NCBI RefSeq assembly: GCF_021352225.1
Contig: NZ_JAAUVI010000004.1
Location: 186,001-250,000, forward strand
Source: Methylobacterium sp. C25
GTDB lineage: Bacteria; Pseudomonadota; Alphaproteobacteria; Rhizobiales; Beijerinckiaceae
Direction of reading: 5' to 3'
DNA length: 64,000 bases
Part shown: piece by piece, positions 7,808-16,396 of the stretch
How the letters are laid out: each line of letters begins with the position of its first letter
Numbering within the stretch: position 1 is the stretch's first letter
Translations under genes and position numbers: made by a program
Notes under the pieces: model-generated
Seen by the model: only the letters and a program-made list of their open reading frames with translations
Database searches by the model: none
What the model was told of the DNA's origin: nothing

Positions 7808-8419
7808 TTAATGATGGCGCGCATTCGCAGCCGACGGCACGAGGCGTCGAGCCAGCTCGAAGCCGATCTCCACGGCCAGCCGGTCGACGAGCCGAGCCAG
7901 GCCCGGATTGTCCAACCGCGGGACGAGGCCTTTCATCGCGATGACGTGCTCCGCGAGCTGATTGGCCTGCCATTGCGCCCGCCGCGCCGGGCCGCCACGG
8001 CCGAGCCGCCCCTCCGTGAGGTCGAAGGCGAGGCCACAGGCTCGCGCCGCTTGGCGCTCACCGCCGAGATCGGTCCGGCCCATCAGCCGAAGCCAGCGGC
8101 CTCCGTCCCGCGTGCGGAACTCCGCCTCGAACGGCCCGCCACTCTCCAGGGATGCCGCGAACAGGGCCGCGATCCGGCTGCCATCCTCGGCATGGATCGC
8201 CGAGACCAACCGTGCCAGCGTCATCCCGGCCAGTTCTTCCGAAGCGAGGCCGAGTGCGTCGCCGAGGAGCGGAGCAGAGCCGAATCGGTCCGCTGAAACG
8301 TCGTGCGTCCAGGCGCCGAGACAGGCCGAACCGTCGAGGGCGGCCCCGAAATCCACGTCGTGCGAGGGAAGGACGGACAGCATGCGGGCGGACTCCGGCG
8401 AGGCGCGAGGACCGGTCAC
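7808..8419 (-). CDS. PAS-domain protein without output domain
   Basis: A 203-aa cytoplasmic protein. Residues about 30-140 form a PAS domain: the LGAWTHDVSADRFGSAPLLG start, an IHAEDGSRIAALF helix, and the FEAEFRTRDGGRWLRLMGRT strand pair typical of PAS_3/PAC. The C-terminal 60 residues are helical (ANQLAEHVIAMKG...), perhaps for dimerisation. No kinase, GGDEF or HTH follows. The start is GTG at 8419; an ATG at 8383 with GGAG upstream is an alternative. It converges with the upstream ClpP-like gene. Confidence 0.7.
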   Translation of the reverse strand: MTGPRASPESARMLSVLPSHDVDFGAALDGSACLGAWTHDVSADRFGSAPLLGDALGLASEELAGMTLARLVSAIHAEDGSRIAALFAASLESGGPFEAEFRTRDGGRWLRLMGRTDLGGERQAARACGLAFDLTEGRLGRGGPARRAQWQANQLAEHVIAMKGLVPRLDNPGLARLVDRLAVEIGFELARRLVPSAANARHH

Positions 8420-8561
8420 GACGCTCTCTGAAAATAAACTTCAAGTAAACTCATTCAGAGATCGTTTGCGATGACGAAACCTTAGGCCGCTCTGTAATCC
8501 TCTGTAAAGGCACCTTTGCCGAAGTCGACCGGCATCGCCGGCGGCATCGTGGCAAAAAATA

Positions 8562-8582
8562 ACCTGAGGTTTATACCTGAGG
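8562..8582. repeat. Direct repeat ACCTGAGG x2
   Basis: ACCTGAGG occurs at 8562-8569 and again at 8575-8582, a 13-bp period. The first copy is also the core of the palindrome AACCT-G-AGGTT (8561-8571). This could be an operator for the PAS gene or the ParA gene. Confidence 0.45.
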
Positions 8583-8616
8583 AGCGATCTCGGGCGGCGA
8601 AGCGCCGGACGCGACC

Positions 8617-8637
8617 GGATCACAGGACGCCGTGATC
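8617..8637. repeat. GATCAC/GTGATC inverted repeat, copy 1
   Basis: GATCAC (8618-8623) and GTGATC (8632-8637) flank eight bases. The left side belongs to the 13-mer GGATCACAGGACG, which recurs 111 bp downstream. Possible operator or parS-like site for the ParA/RHH pair. Confidence 0.5.
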
Positions 8638-8661
8638 TCGTCATCCCACGATCCGATGCTC

Positions 8662-8677
8662 TTAACGACCGATTAAC
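8662..8677 (+). promoter_or_regulatory. CtrA box (TTAA-N7-TTAAC)
   Basis: TTAA at 8662-8665, seven bases, then TTAAC at 8673-8677 match the full consensus of the alphaproteobacterial cell-cycle regulator CtrA. It is 133 bp upstream of the ParA-like ATG. The right half overlaps a separate palindrome, CGATTA-N4-TAATCG (8670-8685). CtrA control of the pair is inference. Confidence 0.6.
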
Positions 8678-8727
8678 CATAATCGTGACACCAAAGAGCC
8701 AGGGATATCCGGGATCAGGGCATCCTG

Positions 8728-8762
8728 GGATCACAGGACGCTCAGCCGGGCCGGCGTGATCC
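8728..8762. repeat. GGATCAC/GTGATCC inverted repeat, copy 2
   Basis: GGATCAC (8728-8734) and GTGATCC (8756-8762) form a seven-base inverted repeat. Its left side is the second exact copy of the 13-mer GGATCACAGGACG. It ends 47 bp before the ParA-like ATG, where an autoregulatory RHH protein would be expected to bind. Confidence 0.5.
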
Positions 8763-8809
8763 TCGAACGATCGGGGCGACAGCCGACAGGCTCCAGGGGT
8801 TTCACGCCG

Positions 8810-9466
8810 ATGAAGGCCATCACGTTCGTCACGCAGAAGGGGGGCAGCGGCAAGAGCACGCTCTGCATCTCGCTCGCCGTCGCCGCGCAGGAAGCCGGTA
8901 AAACGGTCTGCATCCTGGAGATGGACCGCCAGGCCACCGTCTCGGACTGGCTCGACCATCGCACCGCCGACGGTCCGGAGGTCGCCCAGATCGACGCCAC
9001 GCAGATCGAGGCCGTGATGGAGCGGCTGCACGAGTCGGCCTACGACTACGTGTTCATCGACACGCCCGGCGTCGATTCCGCCGGCACGCTGTCGGCGATC
9101 CGCGCGGCCGATCTCTGCATCATCCCGTGCCGCCCGACGCCCGCCGATCTGCGCGCCTTCAAGCCGACGCTCGCCGCGATCTACCGGCTCGAGAAGAAGT
9201 TCGCTTTCGTCCTGAACCAGACGCCGCCGCGCTCTTACCGCATCCGCGACGCCGCAGACGGCCTCGCCGTGCTCGGCATCCTGCCGGACGTGAACATCGT
9301 CGCACGCACCGACCACCAGGACGCCATCGGCGTCGGCCAGGGCGTCACCGAGTTCAATCCGAAGGGTCAGGCTGCCGGCGAGATCCGCCGCCTCTGGTCC
9401 TGGATCGAGCGCCGCATGCAGCAGGGCCGCGGGGCAGGGGCAGGCAAGCATGTCAAGGCCGCCTAA
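8810..9466 (+). CDS. Small ParA-family Walker ATPase
   Basis: A 218-aa ATPase of the ParA/MinD superfamily, which forms ATP-dependent DNA-bound dimers that position cargo on the nucleoid. The deviant Walker A motif (KGGSGKST, with the signature Lys) is at residues 9-16. ILEMDRQATVSDWLD is the Walker A' switch, where D is followed by RQ rather than PQ. YVFIDTPG is Walker B. There is no N-terminal HTH, as in plasmid type Ib ParA. The ATG at 8810 starts exactly at MKAITFVTQ. It overlaps the following RHH gene by 17 bp, which is the architecture of a ParA/ParG-like cassette. Confidence 0.87.
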   Translation: MKAITFVTQKGGSGKSTLCISLAVAAQEAGKTVCILEMDRQATVSDWLDHRTADGPEVAQIDATQIEAVMERLHESAYDYVFIDTPGVDSAGTLSAIRAADLCIIPCRPTPADLRAFKPTLAAIYRLEKKFAFVLNQTPPRSYRIRDAADGLAVLGILPDVNIVARTDHQDAIGVGQGVTEFNPKGQAAGEIRRLWSWIERRMQQGRGAGAGKHVKAA

Positions 9467-9755
9467 ACTCGACCTCGCCGCGATCGTCGCCGCCGCGACG
9501 CCGCCGGCCCGCAAGAGCGCGGACATCGTCCAGCTCGACGTCCCGGCGCCGAGGCCGAAGCCGGCCGCGACGCTAAAGGAGCGCGCGCGCCAGATGTCGG
9601 TCTATCTGGAGCCGCCGGTCTACGATCAGCTGCGCGATCTGGCCCATACCGAGCGCACCAAGATGCACGCGCTCATGCTCGAGGCGCTCGACCTGCTGTT
9701 CAAGCAGCGTGGCGCCCGCTCCATCGAGCAGATCAACGAGGCCGAAGGCCGTTGA
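9450..9755 (+). CDS. Ribbon-helix-helix partner of the ParA-like ATPase
   Basis: A 101-aa protein with a disordered, basic N-terminal tail (MSRPPKLDLAAIVAAATPPA) and a C-terminal ribbon-helix-helix (QMSVYLEPPVYDQLRDLAH, then an EALDLLFKQRG helix). This is the layout of ParG/Omega-type centromere-binding proteins: a flexible tail that stimulates the ATPase and an RHH that binds repeats and represses its own operon. Its start lies inside the ParA-like gene. Candidate DNA sites are the GGATCAC repeats upstream. Confidence 0.75.
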   Translation: MSRPPKLDLAAIVAAATPPARKSADIVQLDVPAPRPKPAATLKERARQMSVYLEPPVYDQLRDLAHTERTKMHALMLEALDLLFKQRGARSIEQINEAEGR

Positions 9756-10104
9756 GCCTTCTAGATCGATTATCCTGAATTTCAGGAATGACTTGCGCAC
9801 GGATTTTCGTCCGCTGCGCGAGATCGGCTGCGCGCTTTTTCGCCACCGCCATCGGCCAGGTGTGATTTCGCGTTTCTGAACGCGAGCTTAGTGAGCGATC
9901 TTCATCCTCACGCTCAACAGGTTGGAGGCGAAACCCTTCGCATCCGCACCATCGTTCAGCGTTCATTTACGTCGTCCGGACAATCCTCGCGGTCGTGACG
10001 GGACACGTGTCCCCGATCGTCAACTGTTGCGTATCGAGCGTCCCCGAGCCCTCCGCGTTCCTGGAGGGCATCAGGCGGCCGCCATTGAGCCGGGCGAGTT
10101 GCGT
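9756..10104. other. Intergenic region before rlpA, 349 bp
   Basis: This gap holds one short perfect palindrome just after the RHH stop codon (listed separately). The rest should contain the rlpA promoter, but I cannot point to a convincing -35/-10 pair or an ncRNA. Confidence 0.4.
9773..9787. terminator. Short palindrome after the ParA/RHH pair
   Basis: TCCTGAA-T-TTCAGGA is a perfect seven-base inverted repeat with a one-base centre, 18 bp after the RHH stop. Its loop is too small for a classical terminator, so it may instead be a protein site. Confidence 0.3.
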
Positions 10105-11556
10105 ATGGCGCGGATCACGACGGCCGGATCGGTTCCGGCTCTGGGCGCTTCGACGCGCGCCTTTCCGCTTTGGCGCCTGGTCGGCGTCTGCGCCGTGGCG
10201 CTCACCACCGCCAATTGCGCCGGCAACACCCAGAAATTCGCGGGCGGCGGCTCGGGCAGCGACATCGACCCGAAATACGGGGTGAAGGCCTCCAAGCGCC
10301 TCTACAACGAGGGCGACGTGATACCGAAGGGCGGCGGACGCCGCTTCTCGGGCAAGCCCTACGTGGTGGCCGGCAAGACCTACGTGCCGCGCGACGATGC
10401 CCGCGGCTATGTCCGCGAGGGCCTCGCCTCCTGGTACGGCGCGGCCTTCCATGGCCGCATGACCGCCAATGGCGAGATCTTCGACCGGCACTCGATCGCG
10501 GCGGCGCATCCGACGTTGCCGCTGCCGAGCTATGCCCGCGTCACCAACCTCTCGAACGGCTACTCGATGGTGGTGCGCGTCAACGACCGCGGTCCCTACC
10601 ATGCCGGCCGCGTGATGGATCTGTCGGAGGAAGCGGCCCGCGCCCTCGACTTCCATCGCAAGGGCACCGAGCACGTCCGCGTCGAGTATATCGGCAAGGC
10701 TTCGGTCGCCGGCAGCGACGACCGCAAGTTGCTCGCCAGCCTGCGCACCGACGGCCGCCCGGCCGGAACCGGCTCGAACTCGCCGATCATGGTGGCCGAT
10801 CTGGGCTCCGATCACGACGAGGCGGCGCGCGAGCGCTTCGCCCGGCCCGCCCAGCCGGCCCTGGCCTACAGACCACGCGGATCGGACGAGGACGCATCGG
10901 AGACCGCCCCCGCCGCGCGCCCGCAGCGCGCCGCGCCGATCGTTCTGGCGAGCGCCGCCAGCGTCGCCGTGCCCGCCGCCGTGCAGCCGACCTCGGCGCG
11001 CGGCGCTGCATTCAAGCCGATGGCAGTGGCGGCCCTCAACCCGTCGGCCCATGCCGGGACGGCGGGACGCCTGGCATCCGCCGACGCGCCGGGCGCCGGC
11101 CATGGACGCGCTCCGCTCAGCCTCGCGCCGCCGCCGATGCGTCTCGCCGGTGCGATGCGCGAGCCCGCGGCCACGCTGCCTGGCCGCGAGACGGGTAGCC
11201 GAGCCGCCCATGCCGCCCTCGCGGCGGGAGGGCCGGACAGGGCCACCCCGCCGAAATTCGGTCAGGCCAAGTTCGCCGAGGCCAAGTTCGCGGAGGCCAG
11301 GTTCGCGGAGGCCAGGTTCGGTCAGGCCAAGGTCGCTCGGGCGACCATCGCGCAATCGGCGCTGCCAGCATCCAGGCTCCAGATCGCCCAGGCCGTTTCG
11401 CCCAAGACCAGCACTCTGGCGAAGACCGTCCCCGGCAGCCGCGCTGCGATGCCGTCGGATTCGAAGAACGCGATGGCGCGGCTGATGGCGGCTTCGGGCA
11501 AGAAACCGGCGGCCGCTGCCGCCGGAAGCCGCTCCCACGTGGCCGGCGTCTACTGA
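10105..11556 (+). CDS. rlpA: RlpA-like septal ring lytic transglycosylase
   Basis: RlpA cleaves denuded glycan strands in septal peptidoglycan. The 483-aa protein has an N-terminal export signal (LWRLVGVCAVALTTANCAGN); the Cys could be lipidated, but Asn at -1 is atypical. The double-psi beta-barrel is clear at about residues 105-195: GLASWYGAAFHGRMTANGE, then TNLSNGYSMVVRVNDRGPYH and RVMDLSEEAARAL. No C-terminal SPOR domain is present. Instead there is a 280-residue Ala/Pro-rich tail with a five-residue tandem repeat. The ATG at 10105 is chosen as the first one giving a signal peptide. Confidence 0.85.
   Translation: MARITTAGSVPALGASTRAFPLWRLVGVCAVALTTANCAGNTQKFAGGGSGSDIDPKYGVKASKRLYNEGDVIPKGGGRRFSGKPYVVAGKTYVPRDDARGYVREGLASWYGAAFHGRMTANGEIFDRHSIAAAHPTLPLPSYARVTNLSNGYSMVVRVNDRGPYHAGRVMDLSEEAARALDFHRKGTEHVRVEYIGKASVAGSDDRKLLASLRTDGRPAGTGSNSPIMVADLGSDHDEAARERFARPAQPALAYRPRGSDEDASETAPAARPQRAAPIVLASAASVAVPAAVQPTSARGAAFKPMAVAALNPSAHAGTAGRLASADAPGAGHGRAPLSLAPPPMRLAGAMREPAATLPGRETGSRAAHAALAAGGPDRATPPKFGQAKFAEAKFAEARFAEARFGQAKVARATIAQSALPASRLQIAQAVSPKTSTLAKTVPGSRAAMPSDSKNAMARLMAASGKKPAAAAAGSRSHVAGVY
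11254..11343 (+). repeat. 15-bp tandem repeat inside rlpA
   Basis: Five consecutive 15-bp units (11254-11328), plus a degenerate sixth, encode pentapeptides KFGQA, KFAEA, KFAEA, RFAEA, RFGQA and KVARA. Third-base differences between units are few, suggesting recent slippage-type expansion. The encoded stretch is alternately basic and acidic and probably helical. Copy number may vary between strains. Confidence 0.85.
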
Positions 11557-11695
11557 CCGGCGCGTGATAGGCTGTCGATAAGTGCGGCATCGGCGCGCGT
11601 ACGCGGCGTTGCACCCATCGAGACATTTGCCGGAAACATTCCGGCCGTCCTAGATCAGCCTTCGCGGCGAGGCTGAGAGGGCGAGGGCAGGGCGG

Positions 11696-14600
11696 ATGGG
11701 GCTCGTCCAGTACGCGCTGAAATTCCGCATCACGACCTACGTCCTCGCCGTGCTGATGATGCTCGGCGGCGCCGGGGCCATCATCGTCACCCCGAAGGAC
11801 GTGCTGCCCGTCGTCGACATCCCTGTCGTCGTCGTGGTGTGGACGTATACCGGCCTGTCCGCTCCCGAGATGGAGAAGCGGATCACGACGTATTCCGAGT
11901 TCGGAATCTCCAACAACGTCAACAACATCGCCCGCATGGAGTCGACCACGCTCCAGGGCACGGCGGTGATGAAGATCTATTTCGATCCGTCGGTCAGCAT
12001 CGACCTGGCCATCGCCCAGGTCGTCTCCTCGACGAATTCGATCCGCGCCCTGATGCCGCCGGGCGTCCAGCCCCCGGTGATCGTGCGCTTCTCGGCCTCC
12101 TCGGTGCCGGTGATCCAGCTGGCGCTGACCTCGACCAAGGACGCGCTCACCAAGGTCTTCGATTACGGCCAGTACCGCATCCGCCAGCGCCTCACGACGG
12201 TGCCGGGCACGACGCTGCCCTCGCCCTTCGGCGGTGCCCCGCGTCAGGTGATGGTCGATCTCGACCTGCGCGCGCTGCAGGCGCTCGGCATCACGCCGCT
12301 TGAGGTCACCAACGCCATCGGTGCGGGAAACCTGACCATCCCTTCCGGCCTCGCCAAGTTCGGCGAGCAGCAATACCCGGTCCAGCTCAACGCCACGCCC
12401 GACACCATCGCCGAGCTCAACGAGATCCCGATCAAGGTGGTGGCCGGCCAGCCGGTGCTGGTGCGCGACGTGGCGCATGTGCGCGACGGCGGCCCGCCGC
12501 AGGTCAACGTGGTGCGCAGCGACGGCTCGCCTTCGGTGCTGATGAAGGTGCTCAAGAACGGCACCGCCTCCACGCTCGACGTCGTCAACAACCTCAAGAA
12601 GGCGATGCCGGACATCCGCGCCGCCGCGCCCGAGGGCATGAGCATCAAGACGCTGTTCGACCAGTCGGTCTTCGTCTCGAACGCGATCGAGGGCGTGCTG
12701 GAGGAAGCGCTCATCGCCTCCTGCCTGACGGGGGTGACGATCCTGCTCTTCCTCGGCTCGTGGCGCTCGACGCTGATCGTGCTGATCTCGATCCCGCTCT
12801 GCATCCTGACCTCGCTCGCCGTGCTCGCCGCGCTCGGCCAGACCATCAACGTGATGACGCTCGGCGGCCTCGCCCTCGCCGTCGGCATCCTGGTCGACGA
12901 CGGCACGGTGGCGATCGAGAACACCTACCGCCTATTCGAGGAGGGCAAGCCGTTCCGCGAGAGCGTGGTCCACGGCGCCGCCGGCATCGCCAAGCCGGCG
13001 CTGATCTCGACGCTTTCGATCTGCGCCGCCTTCGTCTCGGTCTTCGCGCTCGTCGACATCCCGAAATACCTGTTCACGCCGCAGGCGCTCGCCGTCGTGT
13101 TCGCGATGCTGACCTCCTACCTGCTCTCGCGCACGCTCGTGCCGCTGCTGATCGACGTGCTCGTCGCGCGGGAATACGCGCAGCACCACGGCGAGGATCA
13201 CGAGAAGCCGAAGAGCGGGCGGCTACGCCGGGCCCTGGAATGGCCGATGAAGCCGGTCTTCCGCCTCGCCGGCGCCTTCCGCCACGGCTTCGAGGCCCGC
13301 TTCGCCCGGTTTCACCGAAGCTATGTCAGGCTGCTGCACGTAGTGCTCGCCCGGCGCGTCGCGACGCTCGGCGTCGTCGGCTTCATCTTCGCCGTGACGG
13401 GCGTGCTCTTCACCTTCGCGGGCCAGGACTACTTCCCGCAGGTTGAATCGAGCCAGATCACCCTGCACCTGCGCACCCGCACCGGCATGCGCATCGAGAC
13501 CGCCGACCAGGTCTTCGGCCAGGTCGAAAAGACGGTGCGCGAGGTGATCCCGCCAAGCGAAGTCGAGCTCGTGCTCAACAACATCGGTCTGCCGTCGAAC
13601 AACTACAACTTCGCCTTCTCCGACGGCTCCTTCGTCTCCTACAACGACGGGCAGATGCTGATCAGCCTCAAGGAGGGGCACGGACCGGTCGCGGAGTATA
13701 CCAAGGCGCTACGCGAGACCCTGCGGGACCGCTTCCCGGATCTCACGGTCTACGTGCAGCCCTCCGACATGATCACGCAGATCCTGAATTTCGGCGTGCT
13801 GGCGCAGATCGACGTCCAGATCTCGGGCCGCAACACGGAGAAGGATCTGGAAGTGGCGCAGAGGGTGCTGGCGCGCCTCAAGGAGACCAAGGGCCTCGTC
13901 GACGTCCATCTCCACCAGATCGTCAACGAGCCGCAATTCTACGTCGATGTCGACCGGCGCCAGGCCTCCGAGCTCGGGCTCTCACAGCAGCAGGTGGCCC
14001 AGAGCCTGAACGTGTCGCTGTCGGGCTCCTTCCAGGTGAACCCGAACTTCTGGACCGACCCCAAGACCGGCATCCCCTACCAGCTCTGGGTGCAGACGCC
14101 GGAATACCGCAACGATAGCCTGACCGAGCTGCAGAACACGCCGATCCTGGTCCAGGGCGGCGGCCGCGACGGGCCGGGCGTGCTCACGCTGCTCTCCAGC
14201 GTCTCGTCGATCAAGCGCACCCCGACCCAGACGGTGATCAACCACGTCAACACGCAGCCGACCTTCAACGTCTACGCCGCCGTGCAAGACCGCGACCTCG
14301 GCTCGGTGGCGCGTGAGATCGACCGGATCGTGCAGGAGGAGCAGAAGGCGCTGCCCGCTCCGGACAAGATCACCGTTCGGGGCCAGATCGAGAACATGCG
14401 CTCGGCCTTTTTCCGGCTGGAGGTCGGCCTCGGCATCGCGCTGATCGCGGTCTACCTGCTGATGGCCGTGAACTATCAGAGCTGGGGCGACCCCTTCGTG
14501 GTGCTCGCCGCCCTGCCGCTCGCCTTCTGCGGAATCACCGCGAGCCTGTTCATCACGGGCACCACCTTCTCCATCCCCTCGCTGTTCGGGGCGATCATGT

Positions 14601-14926
14601 CTGTGGGCATCGCGTCGGCGAACTCGATCCTGCTCGTGACCTTCGCCAAGGAGCACCGCGAGGCCACGGGCTGCTCGGCGATGGAGGCGGCGATCAAGGC
14701 CGGCGACACCCGGCTGCGGCCGGTTCTGATGACGGCGGGCGCCATGTTCCTCGGCCTGATCCCGATGGCGATCGGATCGGGGGAGGGTGGCGAGCAGAAC
14801 GCAGCCCTCGCCCGCGCCGTGATGGGCGGCATCGCGATCGGAACTCCGGCGACGCTGCTCTTCGTGCCGTTTCTGTACACTCTGCTGCGCCGCGGCGCCG
14901 TCCAACCGGTCGAGGATTACCTATGA
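11696..14926 (+). CDS. RND (HAE1-type) efflux permease
   Basis: A 1076-aa inner-membrane proton-driven exporter of the AcrB/MexF superfamily. Helix TM1 starts at residue 11 and is followed by the porter signature DVLPVVDIPVVVVVWTYTG. In TM4 the proton-relay pair is present (GILVDDGTVAIENTYRLFEE, Asp about 400-401). The second half repeats the pattern, with a large periplasmic loop about 575-880 and TM8-TM12 at the C-terminus. Length matches the family. The adaptor gene follows 34 bp downstream, which is the reverse of the usual adaptor-permease order. No outer-membrane factor gene is nearby. Substrates are not predictable. Confidence 0.92.
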   Translation: MGLVQYALKFRITTYVLAVLMMLGGAGAIIVTPKDVLPVVDIPVVVVVWTYTGLSAPEMEKRITTYSEFGISNNVNNIARMESTTLQGTAVMKIYFDPSVSIDLAIAQVVSSTNSIRALMPPGVQPPVIVRFSASSVPVIQLALTSTKDALTKVFDYGQYRIRQRLTTVPGTTLPSPFGGAPRQVMVDLDLRALQALGITPLEVTNAIGAGNLTIPSGLAKFGEQQYPVQLNATPDTIAELNEIPIKVVAGQPVLVRDVAHVRDGGPPQVNVVRSDGSPSVLMKVLKNGTASTLDVVNNLKKAMPDIRAAAPEGMSIKTLFDQSVFVSNAIEGVLEEALIASCLTGVTILLFLGSWRSTLIVLISIPLCILTSLAVLAALGQTINVMTLGGLALAVGILVDDGTVAIENTYRLFEEGKPFRESVVHGAAGIAKPALISTLSICAAFVSVFALVDIPKYLFTPQALAVVFAMLTSYLLSRTLVPLLIDVLVAREYAQHHGEDHEKPKSGRLRRALEWPMKPVFRLAGAFRHGFEARFARFHRSYVRLLHVVLARRVATLGVVGFIFAVTGVLFTFAGQDYFPQVESSQITLHLRTRTGMRIETADQVFGQVEKTVREVIPPSEVELVLNNIGLPSNNYNFAFSDGSFVSYNDGQMLISLKEGHGPVAEYTKALRETLRDRFPDLTVYVQPSDMITQILNFGVLAQIDVQISGRNTEKDLEVAQRVLARLKETKGLVDVHLHQIVNEPQFYVDVDRRQASELGLSQQQVAQSLNVSLSGSFQVNPNFWTDPKTGIPYQLWVQTPEYRNDSLTELQNTPILVQGGGRDGPGVLTLLSSVSSIKRTPTQTVINHVNTQPTFNVYAAVQDRDLGSVAREIDRIVQEEQKALPAPDKITVRGQIENMRSAFFRLEVGLGIALIAVYLLMAVNYQSWGDPFVVLAALPLAFCGITASLFITGTTFSIPSLFGAIMSVGIASANSILLVTFAKEHREATGCSAMEAAIKAGDTRLRPVLMTAGAMFLGLIPMAIGSGEGGEQNAALARAVMGGIAIGTPATLLFVPFLYTLLRRGAVQPVEDYL

Positions 14927-14960
14927 TCCGGAACACGTTGCGGCGCGCGGCCGTTCGCCA

Positions 14961-16268
14961 ATGGGCCGAGACAAGGTCACCGTGAGCCAACCCGAACAGC
15001 TATCTTCCGAGAAGGACATCCCCCCGCCGCCGGGCAAGGGGCTGTTCGTGCTCGTCGCACTCGTGACGATCGCCCTGCTGGGCTGGGGCGGCTACGGCCA
15101 TTGGCGGCGCGATGCGGCTGCCGCCGAGTCGCAACGCAAGGTCATCCAGCAGGTGCCGCGGCTGCGCGCCGTGAATTCCGAGCGCGTCGAGAAACCCGTC
15201 GAGCTGACGCTGCCGGGCCAGACCGAGGCCTTCGCCACGGCCCGCATCTTCGCCCGCGCCACCGGCTACATCGCCGAGCGCAACGTGGATATTGGCTCGC
15301 GGGTGAAGGCCGGCGACCGGCTCCTGCGCATCGCCGCACCTGATCTTGACCAGCAACTCGCCCAGGCCCAGGCCCAGCTCGGACAGCTCCAGGCGCAGCT
15401 TCTGCGCGCCAAGGCGCAGGTCGATCAGGCCAAGGCCAACGTGAACCTCGCCCAGGTCACCAATTCGCGCACCTCGACGCTCGCCGGCCAGGGTTGGGCC
15501 TCCAAGCAGAATGCCGACAACACCCAGGCCGGAGTGCTCAGCCAGACCGCAAATCTCGCCTCGGCCGAGGCGGACGTGAAGGTGGCCGAGGCCAACATCA
15601 AGGCGCAACAGGCCACCGTCGACCGGCTCAAGGCGCTGACGAGCTTCGAGATCGTGACGGCGCCCTTCGATGGCGTGGTCACCACCCGCAGCGTCGATGT
15701 CGGCGACCTCGTCACGGCGGATGCCGGCAGCGGAACGCCGCTGCTCGCCATGGCCCGCGACGACCTGCTGCGCATCTCGGTGAACGTACCGCAGAACGCC
15801 TCGGTCGGCGTGCAGCCCGGCATCGACGCGACCATCAAGGTACCGCAGATGCCCGGCCGTAGTTTCGCCGGCGTGGTCGAGCGTAGCTCGGTGGCCCTGC
15901 TCTCGGCCTCGCGCACGCTGACCACGCAGGTCGACGTGCCGAACAAGGATTTCACGCTACAGGCCGGCCTCTATGTCTACGTGACGCTAAAGATCCCACG
16001 CACGGCGCCGGCCATCCGCATCCCCGCCGAGGCCATGGTGTTCAATCAGAAGGGCACCCAGGTCGCCATCGCCAATCCCGACGGGACCGCCTCCTGGCGC
16101 AGCATCGGCATCCGCCGCGACCTCGGCGCCTTCCTGGAGCTCGACCAGGGGCTCAACGGCAGCGAGCGCATCCTCCTGAGCCCGCCGCCGGATCTGAAGG
16201 ACGGCCAGAAGATCGAGATCCAACCGGAAAAGGGTGACGGCAAGCCGATGCAGGCGGCCCAGCGCTGA
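14961..16268 (+). CDS. RND efflux periplasmic adaptor (membrane fusion protein)
   Basis: A 435-aa membrane fusion protein that links the upstream permease to an outer-membrane channel. An N-terminal membrane anchor (GLFVLVALVTIALLGWGGYG, near 27-46) is followed by a lipoyl half, a long helical hairpin rich in Gln/Ala (about 135-225), the second lipoyl half (TAPFDGVVTTRSVDVGDLV), a beta-barrel and a membrane-proximal domain. An ATG at 14961 starts the frame; a GTG at 14979 is an alternative. It forms one operon with the permease. Confidence 0.9.
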   Translation: MGRDKVTVSQPEQLSSEKDIPPPPGKGLFVLVALVTIALLGWGGYGHWRRDAAAAESQRKVIQQVPRLRAVNSERVEKPVELTLPGQTEAFATARIFARATGYIAERNVDIGSRVKAGDRLLRIAAPDLDQQLAQAQAQLGQLQAQLLRAKAQVDQAKANVNLAQVTNSRTSTLAGQGWASKQNADNTQAGVLSQTANLASAEADVKVAEANIKAQQATVDRLKALTSFEIVTAPFDGVVTTRSVDVGDLVTADAGSGTPLLAMARDDLLRISVNVPQNASVGVQPGIDATIKVPQMPGRSFAGVVERSSVALLSASRTLTTQVDVPNKDFTLQAGLYVYVTLKIPRTAPAIRIPAEAMVFNQKGTQVAIANPDGTASWRSIGIRRDLGAFLELDQGLNGSERILLSPPPDLKDGQKIEIQPEKGDGKPMQAAQR

Positions 16269-16396
16269 CGATCAGGGCGGGCACGTCGCCGCAGGCTTCA
16301 TCATTCCAACAGGTTGGATTCGATCGCCACCTCAGTTCAGGATATAGTCAAGCTCTTGGGAGGCCTGCCTCGGTAGGCGACGTGCGAGAAACGACG

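Larger units (their letters stand above)
8420..8809. promoter_or_regulatory. Repeat-rich divergent regulatory region
   Basis: This 390-bp gap lies between the leftward PAS gene and the rightward ParA-like gene. It contains a direct repeat of ACCTGAGG, a full CtrA box, and two copies of GGATCACAGGACG, each opening an inverted repeat (listed separately). It is AT-richer than its flanks. The density of signals suggests both transcriptional control and possibly a centromere-like site. Confidence 0.55.

Noticed and set aside
9967..11538. Long minus-strand frame opposite rlpA
   Set aside because: Low-complexity Gly/Arg protein in the complement of a clear RlpA gene; no RBS or family resemblance.
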